Shown here: one piece after another, positions 17,715 to 26,192 of the stretch
Numbering within the stretch: the first letter of the stretch is position 1
Layout: each line of letters opens with the position of its first letter
The notes under the pieces: model-generated
What the model saw: only the letters and a program-made list of their open reading frames with translations
Told to the model about the DNA's origin: nothing
Database searches by the model: none
Program-made: the position numbers and the translations under genes
Source of the DNA: Burkholderia vietnamiensis LMG 10929
GTDB taxonomy: Bacteria > Pseudomonadota > Gammaproteobacteria > Burkholderiales > Burkholderiaceae
DNA: 64,000 bases
Direction: 5' to 3'
NCBI RefSeq assembly: GCF_000959445.1
Contig: NZ_CP009631.1
Location: 930,001 to 994,000, forward strand

Positions 17715-18367
17715 GTCGCGTCGACTCCGGCAATGGTGAAGCGCACGCGGTCGCCGGGCAGCAGCAGCGTCGGCTGCGGCCGGGCCGGATCGAACAGCAC
17801 CTGCGAAGTACGGCCGATCAACTGCCAGCCGCCCGGCGCCGTGGCCGGATAGATGCCGGTTTGCGCGCCGCCGATGCCGACCGAGCCGGCCGGCACCTCG
17901 AGCCGCGGCGCGGCGCGGCGCGGCGTGTGCAGCGCCGGGTCGAGGCCGCCGAGATACGCGAACCCCGGCTGGAATCCTACGAAGAACACGACGTATTCGC
18001 CGCCCGCGTGGCGCGCGACCACTTCGTCGGCCGACAGCCCGGTGTGCGCGGCGACGGCCGCCAGATCGGGGCCGGCGGCACCGCCGTACTCGACCGGGAT
18101 CTCGACGTCGCGGCCCGGCACGGGCGCGACGTCGGCGCTGTCCCACGCGTCGCGCAGCGCCGGGGTGAGCGACTCGGCGGTTGAGGCGAGCGCGTCGAAC
18201 ACGATCGTCAGATTGTTCATGCCCGGCACGACGTCGATCACGTCGGGCCACGCGCGCGCGGCTTCGGCGACGGCCCACACGCGGCGCTGGCAATCGAGCG
18301 TGGCGGGCGCCGGCATCTCGCAGACGAGGGCGGCATCGCCGAGTGGATAAATGCGGGGTTGCGTCAT
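17711..18367 (-). CDS. pxpB: 5-oxoprolinase subunit B (KipI/AHS1 family)
   Basis: A 218-residue protein of the KipI/AHS1 family; the pattern FVGFQPGFAYLGGLD near residue 135 and the PAGSVGIGGAQTGIYP segment near residue 165 are diagnostic. It forms the PxpBC complex of 5-oxoprolinase. It is the first gene of the cluster and is divergent from a MarR-type regulator, with a 23-bp inverted repeat 38 bp upstream of its start. Confidence 0.93.
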   Translation of the reverse strand: MTQPRIYPLGDAALVCEMPAPATLDCQRRVWAVAEAARAWPDVIDVVPGMNNLTIVFDALASTAESLTPALRDAWDSADVAPVPGRDVEIPVEYGGAAGPDLAAVAAHTGLSADEVVARHAGGEYVVFFVGFQPGFAYLGGLDPALHTPRRAAPRLEVPAGSVGIGGAQTGIYPATAPGGWQLIGRTSQVLFDPARPQPTLLLPGDRVRFTIAGVDAT

Positions 18368-18404
18368 CGGACTGGCACGGTTCGGACGGCAATGTTAGCG
18401 TACA

Positions 18405-18427
18405 TTCTCAATAAAATATCGAGAATT
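18405..18427. promoter_or_regulatory. Inverted-repeat operator between pxpB and MarR-type gene
   Basis: ATTCTCAATA (18405-18414), a three-base AAA centre and TATCGAGAAT (18418-18427) form a nearly perfect 10-bp palindrome with one mismatched pair. Its size and position between divergent genes suit a dimeric winged-helix regulator, most simply the product of the adjacent gene. Confidence 0.6.
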
Positions 18428-18515
18428 TCCCAATAAGCGTTTTCGCCTAGCTCTTATACAGAGGCTTCTGTCGTACACTCGGCTCACCCTGACATCCTGC
18501 TTGCGCCGCCCTTCC

Positions 18516-19028
18516 ATGAAGCGTTCTCCGACCAAGATCGTGTCATCCGAACACCTCGTTTCCGAGTCGAGCGTGGAGCTGTCGGAGCTCGAATACGGGC
18601 TCATCATGGCCGGCAACGCGTTCAACCGCTGGATGGTGCGCTGCATGTCGGCCGCCGGCGCGAAGGACATGACGGCCGTCGAGGTGTCGCTGCTGCATCA
18701 CGTGAGCCACCGTGAGCGCAAGAAGAAGCTCGCCGACATCTGCTTCGTGCTCAATATCGAGGATACGCACGTCGCGACCTATGCGCTGAAAAAACTGATC
18801 GCGCGCGGCTATGTGAAAAGCGAGAAGAGCGGCAAGGAAGTGTTCTTCTTCGCGACCGATGCGGGCCGCGCGCTGTGCATGAAGTATCGCGAGGTGCGCG
18901 AGCACTGTCTGATCGAGACGCTGAAGGACAGCGGCCTCACCAACGAGCAGATCGGCGACGCCGCCCAACTGCTGCGCAACGCATCGGGCCTGTACGACAC
19001 CGCCGCGCGCGCGGCCGCCTCGTTGTAA
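18516..19028 (+). CDS. MarR-type winged-helix transcriptional regulator
   Basis: A 170-residue protein with an N-terminal helix region (residues 20-50), a winged helix-turn-helix (about 50-110; the recognition region includes LADICFVLNIEDTHVATYALKKLIARGYV), and a C-terminal dimerisation helix. It belongs to the predicted MarR-like group with a winged helix DNA-binding domain. Divergence from pxpBCA and the palindrome between them suggest that it controls 5-oxoproline catabolism and itself, an inference from context. The ATG at 18516 was chosen over one at 18501 since it is closer to the conserved region; no strong ribosome site distinguishes them. Confidence 0.8.
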   Translation: MKRSPTKIVSSEHLVSESSVELSELEYGLIMAGNAFNRWMVRCMSAAGAKDMTAVEVSLLHHVSHRERKKKLADICFVLNIEDTHVATYALKKLIARGYVKSEKSGKEVFFFATDAGRALCMKYREVREHCLIETLKDSGLTNEQIGDAAQLLRNASGLYDTAARAAASL

Positions 19029-19093
19029 ACGATTGCGGCTCGGACGCCGAGCGCGGCGACGCGCGGGATGCCGGCGCGGCGTCGCGCGTCGCG

Positions 19094-19702
19094 TCATCCG
19101 GCGTCCGGGTAGAGCGCGCGGTCGGTGACGATCCAGCCCATCGCCAGATCGTGCGCCTCGGCCGGCAGCGCGTCGACGCGGCACGCGTCGTACGCGATGC
19201 CGACCGTCACCGGCAGCGTGTCGCCCGGCCATGCCGCGAGCGTGCGGTCGTAATAGCCGCCGCCGTAGCCGAGCCGGTAGCGCTGCAGATCGAATCCCAC
19301 ACACGGAATCAGCAACAGGTCGGGCACGACCGCGATGCCCGACGCGGGCTCCGGAATCCGGTGATGCCCTTCGCGCATCGGCGTGTGCGCATCCCATGCA
19401 TGGAACGCGAGCGGCGTGTGCTTCTCGCCGATCACCGGCAGCGCGGCGCGGCGGCCGGGGCCGGCGGCGGCCCACGCGAGCACGGCGTCGCGCGCGTCGA
19501 ATTCGCCGGGCAGCGGCCAGTAGAAGCCGACCGTGCGCGGCGCGAGCTGTTCGAGCAAGCCGCGCAGCCGGGCCTCGAGCGCGGCGTTCGCGGCCGGCTG
19601 CGACGCGGCGTCGCGACGCGCGCCGGACAGCGTTCTGCGCAGTGCAACCTTCGGGTTCGGCACAGGGTTGCATGCTATGCTTTCGCTCACTTCGTGCTCC
19701 AT
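19094..19702 (-). CDS. ygfA: 5-formyltetrahydrofolate cyclo-ligase
   Basis: A 202-residue cytoplasmic enzyme that converts 5-formyl-THF to 5,10-methenyl-THF with ATP, returning a storage folate to one-carbon metabolism. The C-terminal nucleotide/folate loop RLGYGGGYYDR (near residue 148) and the preceding LLIPCVGFD are diagnostic. The ATG at 19702 leaves only eight bases before the divergent slt start; an in-frame GTG at 19663 would remove the poorly conserved first 13 residues and may be the true start. It converges on the MarR-type gene, 65 bp away. No 6S RNA gene is seen beside it, although the two are neighbours in E. coli. Confidence 0.9.
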   Translation of the reverse strand: MEHEVSESIACNPVPNPKVALRRTLSGARRDAASQPAANAALEARLRGLLEQLAPRTVGFYWPLPGEFDARDAVLAWAAAGPGRRAALPVIGEKHTPLAFHAWDAHTPMREGHHRIPEPASGIAVVPDLLLIPCVGFDLQRYRLGYGGGYYDRTLAAWPGDTLPVTVGIAYDACRVDALPAEAHDLAMGWIVTDRALYPDAG

Positions 19703-19710
19703 TCAAAACG

Positions 19711-21663
19711 ATGTCGAACAGCCTTTTCCGAGTATATCGCGCGGTCGCGCTCACGCTTTCGGCCGCCGCGCTCGTGGCGGGCACGAGCGCGTGCGCCGCA
19801 CCGGGCGACGACACGCTCGCCGGGGACGATCAGATCTTCGTGCAGCTGCGCGAAGCCGCGCGCCGCAACGATGCCGCGAAGGCCGCGCAGCTCGCGTCGA
19901 TGATCCCGAACTATCCGGTGCCGTCCTACGTCGAGTATTTCCAGATCAAACCGCAGCTGTTCGATTCGACCGGACGCGCGCGCGTCGATGCGCCGGACGC
20001 GCCGGTGCAGTCGTTCCTGCAGCGCTACGACGGCCAGGCGATCGCCGATCGCCTGCGCAACGACTACCTGCTCGTGCTCGGCGCGCGCCACGACTGGCGC
20101 GGCTTCGACGATCAGTACAAGCGCTTCGTGCTCGACGACGACACGCAGGTCAAATGCTATGCGCTCGAATCGCGCGCGGCGCGCGGCGAGAACGTCGCCG
20201 ATGCCGCCCGCGCGCTGCTCGTCGAGCCGAAATACTACGGCGACGCCTGCGTCGACCTGATCACGGCGCTCACCGTCAACCAGCAGTTCACGAGCGACGA
20301 CGTGTGGCAGCAGGCGCGGCTCGCTTTCGAGCAGAACTACACGACGCTCGGCGGCAAGATCGTCGACGCGCTCGGCCCGCGCCCGGCCGGTTTCGACCAG
20401 GCGACGAGCGCGCCGCCGCTGTACCTCGCGCGCGGCGTCGGCGCGGACGCCGCATCGCACCAGCTCGCGCTGATCGCGCTCGGCCGGATGGCGCGCAACG
20501 ATCCCGATGCGGCCGCCGGAATGCTCACCTCGCTCGCCGGTTCGCTGACGAAGCAGGAGCAGGCGATCGCGTGGGGCGCGATCGGCTACCAGGCCGCCAT
20601 CAAGCGCTCGGCGCTCGCGTCCGACTGGTATGCGAAGTCCGCCAACGCGCCGCTGTCGAACCCCGGCTACGAATGGCGCACGCGCGCCGCGCTGCTGGCC
20701 GGCAACTGGCCGATGGTGCGCTGGTCGATCGAGCAGATGCCGCCGTCGCTGCGCAGCGATCCCGCATGGATCTACTGGCACGCGCGCGCGCTGAAGCAAA
20801 GCGGCGACACGCTGCAGGCGAACCAGGAATTCGAGCAGGTGGCCGGCCAGTACAACTTCTACGGGCAGCTCGCCGGCGAGGAGCTGGGCCAGCGCACGTC
20901 GGTGCCGCCGCGCACGAAGGTGAGCGACGCCGAGATCGACGCGATGAGCAAGATTCCGGGCTTCGCGCTCGCGCAGCGCTTCTACGGCCTGAACCTGCGC
21001 CTCGAGGGCAACCGCGAATGGAACTGGCCGCTGCGCGGGATGACCGATCGCCAGCTGCTCGCCGCCGCCGCGTACGGCAAGCGCGTCGAGCTGCTCGACC
21101 GCACGGTGAATACGGCCGACCGCACGAAGGCCGAGCACGACTTCACGCTGCGCTATCCGTCGCCGTACCGCGACATCGTCGAGCGCTATGCGCAATCGAC
21201 CGGGCTCGACGTCGAATGGGCGTACGGGCTGATCCGCCAGGAGTCGCGCTTCATCACGAACGCGCGTTCGTCGGTCGGCGCGGGCGGGCTGATGCAGCTG
21301 ATGCCGGCCACCGCGCAGCTCGTCGCGAAGAAGCTCGGGATGGGCACGATCACGCGTGCGCAGATGCACGACATCGACACCAACATCCAGCTCGGCACCT
21401 GGTATCTGGCCGACATCTACAACAACTTCGACAGCTCGCCGGTGCTGGCGACCGCCGGCTACAACGCCGGGCCGGGACGGCCGCGCCAGTGGCGCCAGGT
21501 GCTGACGCGGCCGGTCGAAGGCGCGATCTTCGCCGAGACGATTCCGTTCAACGAGACGCGCGAGTACGTGAAGAACGTGCTGTCGAACACGGTCTACTAC
21601 GCGGCGCTCTTCGAGGGCAAACCGCAGTCGTTGAAGAAGCGCCTGGGCACGATCTCGCCCTGA
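19711..21663 (+). CDS. slt: Soluble lytic murein transglycosylase
   Basis: A 650-residue periplasmic enzyme that cleaves peptidoglycan glycan strands to 1,6-anhydro-muropeptides. A signal peptide (to about residue 27) is followed by a long alpha-superhelical region (about 40-480) and a C-terminal family 1 lytic transglycosylase domain. The catalytic Glu is E511 in IRQESRF, followed by GAGGLMQLMPATAQ and TAGYNAGPGRPRQW. Length agrees with Slt70. The start is only eight bases from the divergent ygfA start and has no obvious Shine-Dalgarno sequence. Confidence 0.92.
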   Translation: MSNSLFRVYRAVALTLSAAALVAGTSACAAPGDDTLAGDDQIFVQLREAARRNDAAKAAQLASMIPNYPVPSYVEYFQIKPQLFDSTGRARVDAPDAPVQSFLQRYDGQAIADRLRNDYLLVLGARHDWRGFDDQYKRFVLDDDTQVKCYALESRAARGENVADAARALLVEPKYYGDACVDLITALTVNQQFTSDDVWQQARLAFEQNYTTLGGKIVDALGPRPAGFDQATSAPPLYLARGVGADAASHQLALIALGRMARNDPDAAAGMLTSLAGSLTKQEQAIAWGAIGYQAAIKRSALASDWYAKSANAPLSNPGYEWRTRAALLAGNWPMVRWSIEQMPPSLRSDPAWIYWHARALKQSGDTLQANQEFEQVAGQYNFYGQLAGEELGQRTSVPPRTKVSDAEIDAMSKIPGFALAQRFYGLNLRLEGNREWNWPLRGMTDRQLLAAAAYGKRVELLDRTVNTADRTKAEHDFTLRYPSPYRDIVERYAQSTGLDVEWAYGLIRQESRFITNARSSVGAGGLMQLMPATAQLVAKKLGMGTITRAQMHDIDTNIQLGTWYLADIYNNFDSSPVLATAGYNAGPGRPRQWRQVLTRPVEGAIFAETIPFNETREYVKNVLSNTVYYAALFEGKPQSLKKRLGTISP

Positions 21664-21824
21664 TCCGCAACCTTCGTGCTGCACGCGCGCCGCGCGGCAG
21701 CGTGAAGGGGCCGTTCACGCGAATGGCCGGCTCGCGAACGCCCGGTGCACGCCGTTTCGTGCGCGCGCGTGCCACGCGCCACGCACGCCGTCATCGGCGT
21801 GAACCGTCCATCGGAGGACCGAAC

Positions 21825-22784
21825 ATGGAACGCCAGACCGTCGCGCTGCTGGGCGGCACCGGCTTCATCGGCAGCCGGCTCGTCAATGCGCTGATCGAAG
21901 CCGGCAAGCACGTGCGGGTCGCCACGCGGCGGCGCGAGCATGCGCGCCACCTGCAGATGCTGCCGATCGAGATCGTCGAGCTCGACGCGCTCGATGCGCG
22001 CACGTTGACCGGCTTCGTCGCCGGCGCGCATGCGGCCGTCAATCTGATCGGCGTGCTGCACGGCGGGCGCGGCTCGCCGTACGGGCCGGGCTTCGAGCGC
22101 GCGCACGTCGCCGTGCCGGCCGCGCTCGGCGCCGCGTGCGCGCAGGCCGGCGTGCGGCGCGTGCTGCACATGAGCGCACTCGGCGCCGATTCGAACGGCC
22201 CGAGCATGTACCAGCGCTCGAAGGGCGACGGCGAAGCCGCGCTGCGGGCGGCCGCGGCGGCCGGCCCGCTCGCGCTGACGATCTTCCGCCCGTCGGTCGT
22301 GTTCGGCCCCGGCGATGCGTTCCTCAATACGTTCGCGAACTTGCAGCGCACGCTGCCGGTGCTGCCGCTCGCGATGCCGGACGCGCGCTTCCAGCCGGTG
22401 TTCGTCGGCGACGTCGTGCGCGCATTCGTCAACACGCTCGATCTGGCGGCCGCGCACGGCAAGACCTACGAGCTCGGCGGCCCGACGGTGTACACGCTCG
22501 AGCAGCTGGTGCGCTATTGCGGCACGCTGGTCGGCCGGCACGCACGCATCGTGCGGCTGCCCGATGCGCTCGCGCAGCTGCAGGCGCGCGTGTTCGAATG
22601 TCTGCCGGGCGAGCCGGTCATCACGCGCGACAATCTCGCGTCGATGTCGCAGCCCAACGTGCTGTCCGGGCCGCTCGCGCCGGAACTCGGGCTCACGCCC
22701 GCGAGTCTCGAAAGCATCGCGCCCGCGTACCTCGGCGCCGCCGCGCAGCGCTCACGCTTCGACTGGTTCCGCGCGCGCCGCTAG
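21825..22784 (+). CDS. NAD(P)H-binding SDR protein, complex I NDUFA9-like
   Basis: A 319-residue atypical short-chain dehydrogenase/reductase. The nucleotide-binding motif GGTGFIG is at residues 10-16; YQRSKGDGE near residue 128 supplies the Tyr-x3-Lys-like pair. Overall pattern fits the NDUFA9/39-kDa-like subgroup, but a quinone-related or sugar-epimerase role in bacteria is not established. A GGAGG site at 21812-21816 precedes the ATG at 21825; the very long in-frame upstream extension is a shadow of slt. About 160 bp separate it from slt and 55 bp from the GST gene. Confidence 0.85.
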   Translation: MERQTVALLGGTGFIGSRLVNALIEAGKHVRVATRRREHARHLQMLPIEIVELDALDARTLTGFVAGAHAAVNLIGVLHGGRGSPYGPGFERAHVAVPAALGAACAQAGVRRVLHMSALGADSNGPSMYQRSKGDGEAALRAAAAAGPLALTIFRPSVVFGPGDAFLNTFANLQRTLPVLPLAMPDARFQPVFVGDVVRAFVNTLDLAAAHGKTYELGGPTVYTLEQLVRYCGTLVGRHARIVRLPDALAQLQARVFECLPGEPVITRDNLASMSQPNVLSGPLAPELGLTPASLESIAPAYLGAAAQRSRFDWFRARR

Positions 22785-22839
22785 GCGCCGCCGGCCGTCG
22801 CTTTCCGTCGTCCAACCTCGCGCTAATCGGAACACCGCC

Positions 22840-23487
22840 ATGAAACTCGTCATTGGAGACAAGAACTACTCGTCGTGGTCGATGCGGCCCTGGCTGCTGC
22901 TCGCGCATTTCGGCATCCCGTTCGACGAGATCGCGATCGAACTGCGCCGCGACGACACGGCCGCGCGGATCCGCGAGTATTCGCCGACCGGCAAGGTGCC
23001 GTGCCTGATCGACGATCACGGCTTCGCGATCTGGGATTCGCTCGCGATCGCCGAGACGCTCGCCGAGCGCTATCCGCAGTTTCCGATGTGGCCGGCCGAT
23101 CCGCTCGATCGCGCGCACGCGCGCTGCATTTCGGCGGAGATGCACGCCGGTTTCACCGCGTTGCGCACGGAAATGGTGATGAACGTGCGCGCGTCGGCGC
23201 CCGGCCGCGGCGCGACGCCCGACGCGCTCGCCGACGTCGCGCGCATCGACACGCTGTGGGGCGCCTGCCTGGCGGCGTCGGGCGGCCCGTTCCTGTTCGG
23301 CGAATTCGGGATTGCCGATGCGATGTATGCGCCCGTCGTGATGCGCTTCAACACCTATGCGCCGGAGCTGTCGCCGGAGGCGGCCGGGTATGCCGCGCGC
23401 GTGACGGCGCTGCCGGCGGTGCAGCGCTGGATCGAAGGCGCGCGGCGCGAAACCAACGTGATCGCCGAGTACGAATCGACGCCATGA
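22840..23487 (+). CDS. Glutathione S-transferase family protein
   Basis: A 215-residue cytosolic GST. The thioredoxin-like N-domain carries NYSSWSMRPWLLL (residues 7-19, probable catalytic Ser in the activation motif) and SPTGKVPCLID with the cis-Pro near residue 52; the all-helical C-domain follows. Substrate unknown. The stop overlaps the cca start (ATGA), indicating translational coupling. Confidence 0.9.
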   Translation: MKLVIGDKNYSSWSMRPWLLLAHFGIPFDEIAIELRRDDTAARIREYSPTGKVPCLIDDHGFAIWDSLAIAETLAERYPQFPMWPADPLDRAHARCISAEMHAGFTALRTEMVMNVRASAPGRGATPDALADVARIDTLWGACLAASGGPFLFGEFGIADAMYAPVVMRFNTYAPELSPEAAGYAARVTALPAVQRWIEGARRETNVIAEYESTP

Positions 23488-24725
23488 ACATTTACGCAGT
23501 AGGCGGAGCGATCCGCGACGCATTGCTCGGCGTGCCGGTGCAGGACCGCGACTACGTGGTGGTGGGCGCGACGCCCGAGCAGATGGCCGCGCAGGGCTTC
23601 CGGCCGGTCGGCAAGGATTTCCCGGTGTTCCTGCATCCGGACACGCAGGAGGAGTACGCGCTCGCGCGCACCGAGCGCAAGACGGCCGCGGGCTATCACG
23701 GCTTCCAGTTCTATTACGCGCCGGACGTGACGCTCGACGAGGACCTCGCGCGGCGCGACCTGACGATCAACGCGATGGCGCGCGAAGTGAGCCCGGACGG
23801 CACGCTGGTCGGGCCGGTGATCGACCCGTTCGACGGGCAGGCCGATCTGCGCGCGCGGGTGTTCCGGCACGTGAGCGACGCGTTCGTCGAGGATCCGGTG
23901 CGGATTCTGCGGATCGCGCGCTTCGCCGCGCGCTTCGCGGATTTCACGGTGGCCGACGAGACGCTCGCGCTGATGCGGCGCATGGTCGACGCGGGCGAGG
24001 CGGACGCGCTGGTGCCCGAGCGCGTATGGCAGGAAATCGCGCGCGGGCTGATGGAGGCGACGCCGTCGCGGATGTTCGACGTGCTGCGCGAATGCGGCGC
24101 GCTCGCGCGCGTGCTGCCCGAGGTCGATGCGCTGTGGGGCGTGCCGCAGCGCGCCGACTACCACCCGGAAGTCGACACGGGCGTGCACGTGATGATGGTC
24201 GTCGACTACGCGGCGAAGCAGGGCTATTCGCTGCCGGTGCGCTTCGCGGCGCTCACGCACGATCTCGGCAAGGCGACGACGCCGGCCGACGTGCTGCCGC
24301 GCCACGTCGGCCACGAAGGCCGCAGCGTCGAGCTGATCAAGCCGTTGTGCGAGCGGCTGCGGGTGCCGAACGAATGCCGCGACCTCGCGCTGGTGGTCGC
24401 GCGCGAGCACGGCAACCTGCATCGCGTGATGGAGATGGGCGCGGCCGCGCTGGTGCGGCTGTTCGAGCGCAGCGACGCGCTGCGCAAGCCGGCGCGCTTC
24501 GCCGAGATGCTGCAGGCGTGCGAATCGGATGCGCGCGGCCGCCTCGGGCTCGACACGCAGCCGTATCCGCAGGCCGAGCGGCTGCGCGTGGCGCTGGTCG
24601 CGGCGCGCAGCGTCGATGCCGGCGCGATCGCGCGCGGTATCGGCAACGATGCGATGCAGATCAAGGACGCCGTGCATCGCGCACGGATCGACGCGGTCAA
24701 GCAGGCGCTGGCGATCGCGGAATAG
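23484..24725 (+). CDS. cca: CCA-adding tRNA nucleotidyltransferase with HD domain
   Basis: A 413-residue multifunctional CCA enzyme that builds or repairs the 3' CCA end of tRNAs. The class II nucleotidyltransferase head begins with GGAIRDALLG (residues 7-16) and the catalytic DxD in QDRDYVVVG; the RRDLTINAMA segment near 90 and EDPVRILRIARFAARF near 135 contact tRNA and NTP. The C-terminal HD phosphohydrolase domain has His259-Asp260 in THDLGKATTP. The ATG overlaps the GST stop. Confidence 0.95.
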   Translation: MNIYAVGGAIRDALLGVPVQDRDYVVVGATPEQMAAQGFRPVGKDFPVFLHPDTQEEYALARTERKTAAGYHGFQFYYAPDVTLDEDLARRDLTINAMAREVSPDGTLVGPVIDPFDGQADLRARVFRHVSDAFVEDPVRILRIARFAARFADFTVADETLALMRRMVDAGEADALVPERVWQEIARGLMEATPSRMFDVLRECGALARVLPEVDALWGVPQRADYHPEVDTGVHVMMVVDYAAKQGYSLPVRFAALTHDLGKATTPADVLPRHVGHEGRSVELIKPLCERLRVPNECRDLALVVAREHGNLHRVMEMGAAALVRLFERSDALRKPARFAEMLQACESDARGRLGLDTQPYPQAERLRVALVAARSVDAGAIARGIGNDAMQIKDAVHRARIDAVKQALAIAE

Positions 24726-24870
24726 GCGAGGGGCGGGTGGTGGGGTGGGGGCCGGGTGGCTCGTCGCGGCGGGGGGGATCGCGGCCGGGTCGATTACGGC
24801 GCGGCCGGTTACGCCCGGATGAGCGCGGCGCGGCTTGTTGAGGCTCGGCCCGTCTGGGTCATGCGTGTGT

Positions 24871-25035
24871 TGGCCCGACGGATCACGACCCGGCGCATCC
24901 TGGCCCAACGAATTTCGACCCGTTGAATCCCAGCCCGCCCAATCCCGGCCCGGCCAATCGTGGCCCGGTTAATCGCGGCCCATCCAGTCACGGCCGGCTT
25001 GTCGCGTCTCGTCAATCCCAGCCCGGCCGATTCAC
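24871..25035 (+). repeat. Degenerate 15-bp tandem repeat array
   Basis: From 24871 the sequence can be written in successive 15-base units that share a core CGGCCCGNNNAATCN, with about ten recognisable copies (clear at 24871, 24886, 24901, 24916, 24931, 24946, 24961 and 24976). Fainter units with the same period extend left to about 24781. No two copies are identical. The array fills most of the gap between cca and the XRE-cupin gene, running to the stop codon of the latter. Minus-strand translation gives a five-residue periodicity, but no start or ribosome site supports a protein. Confidence 0.75.
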
Positions 25036-25832
25036 TGCTTCGTCCGCGCGCGTGCCGCGGCAACCCGGCCCTTGCCCGCGGCCGCGCGTGGTTTCCCGCC
25101 GGCCGGCTGTGTCGTGCCACGCGCCGGTGTGCCAGCGGCTGAGGCGGCCGGCTCGTCCTCGGCCCGCACGCCATTCGACACCGATTCGCGCCGGCTCACG
25201 CGCGGCTCGCCGGGCGTCGCGCCGGCCTCGCGCGCGAGCAGCCTGATCTTCATGGCCGCCGAGCCCAATTCCGCACCGTCGTCGAACAGCGGCAGCGTGC
25301 CGACCGCGATCAGCTCGGCCGGCCCGTCGCCGACATTGGCGACGCGATGGCGCTTCCTCGCATCGAAATGCAGCGAATCGCCGGCCGACAGCGGGTAATC
25401 GCGCTTGCCGATCGTGTAGCACACGCGGCCGGCGAGCACGTACACGAACTCGTCGCCGCCGTGCGCGACCCACTCCGACCGGTAGCCCTCCATCATCCGC
25501 ACCTTCAGCGCATTGATCTGGCTGCCGTCGAAGGTCGTCGACAGCCGCTCGTACCACTGCGACGCCGCGTCGAGCGCATAAGGCTCGCGGCGGCCCGCGT
25601 GCGAATCGGGCTTCGCCTGGCGCGGCTGGTCGATCAGCGTGCCGAGCGGCACCTTCAGCGCGTTCGCGACGTTGACCAGCGACGACAGCGAGATGCCGGT
25701 CAGATTGCGCTCGACCTGCGACAGGAAGCCGACCGACAGGTGCGCTTCGGTCGCGACTTCCAGCAGCGTCTTCTTCGCTTCCCGGCGCAGGCGCCGAATG
25801 CGCTGGCCGATACGCATGATGTCTGAATCCAT
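25032..25832 (-). CDS. XRE-family transcriptional regulator with cupin domain
   Basis: A 266-residue regulator with a helix-turn-helix of the XRE type (about residues 6-61, including SVGFLSQVERNLTGISLSSL) and a C-terminal cupin sensor domain (about 90-175; HGGDEFVYVLAGR and HRVANVGDGPAELI). Such proteins repress or activate catabolic genes for amino acids or amines. Residues about 190-266 are an Ala/Arg/Gly-rich low-complexity tail that runs into the repeat array; this tail is not part of the usual family length (about 190). It is divergent from the M24 peptidase, and an inverted repeat lies between them. The ATG at 25832 gives the canonical N-terminus. Confidence 0.88.
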   Translation of the reverse strand: MDSDIMRIGQRIRRLRREAKKTLLEVATEAHLSVGFLSQVERNLTGISLSSLVNVANALKVPLGTLIDQPRQAKPDSHAGRREPYALDAASQWYERLSTTFDGSQINALKVRMMEGYRSEWVAHGGDEFVYVLAGRVCYTIGKRDYPLSAGDSLHFDARKRHRVANVGDGPAELIAVGTLPLFDDGAELGSAAMKIRLLAREAGATPGEPRVSRRESVSNGVRAEDEPAASAAGTPARGTTQPAGGKPRAAAGKGRVAAARARTKQ

Positions 25833-26054
25833 GAATCTCTTTCGTGGCAACTCGTGGCAACGAACCGGAAAGCGCGCAACACGCGGCGCGGCGGCCGCGC
25901 CCCAGCATGCCGCGCATCGCCCGCGGCACGGCCGTCGGGCGGCGATGCCGGCGCATTGTACCCGCGGCATCGTGACGCCGCCCGTAGCCGTCGGTGGTCG
26001 CCGAGCGGGCCGCCGCGTCACGATCGGTAATTTTAGCCCTACGAAAATTTGCGC

Positions 26055-26083
26055 TTGACCGCCCTGTATGCGTGCTCTAGATT
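26055..26083 (+). promoter_or_regulatory. Sigma-70 promoter for M24 peptidase gene
   Basis: TTGACC (26055-26060), a 17-bp spacer and TAGATT (26078-26083) fit the sigma-70 pattern. Transcription would begin near 26090, inside the inverted repeat, about 100 bases before the start codon. Confidence 0.6.
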
Positions 26084-26118
26084 TTGTCCCTCATCAAACA
26101 AAGTTAAGTAGGACAAAA
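26082..26118. promoter_or_regulatory. Inverted repeat TTTTGTCC/GGACAAAA, probable operator
   Basis: TTTTGTCC (26082-26089) and GGACAAAA (26111-26118) are exact 8-bp complements separated by 21 bp, so the half-sites are almost three helical turns apart and lie on one face. The left arm overlaps the -10 element. The natural candidate to bind is the divergent XRE-cupin regulator, acting as repressor. Confidence 0.55.
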
Positions 26119-26192
26119 ATTGAGCCGCAGCGTCGGGGCGTTCGCCGCCACGCCGCCGCCGGCCGTCGACAACAATCAATGACGGGTATCCG

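Larger units (their letters stand above)
25833..26192. other. Divergent regulatory region, XRE-cupin / M24 peptidase
   Basis: This 360-bp gap is GC-rich on the left and AT-rich on the right. The right part holds the promoter and inverted repeat listed separately. No gene is supported inside it; the extended frame of the regulator that runs to 26021 has no family similarity in its added part. Confidence 0.5.

Noticed and set aside
19533..22784. One continuous frame of 1083 codons across slt and the NDUFA9-like gene
   Set aside because: Its first two thirds are the out-of-frame shadow of slt in high-GC DNA; only the last 319 codons, with a ribosome site and Rossmann motif, are real.
24809..25174. 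Minus-strand frame over the 15-bp array, resembling a pentapeptide-repeat protein
   Set aside because: Five-residue periodicity follows automatically from a 15-bp repeat; the A(N/D)LxX pattern of true pentapeptide proteins is absent and no start is supported.
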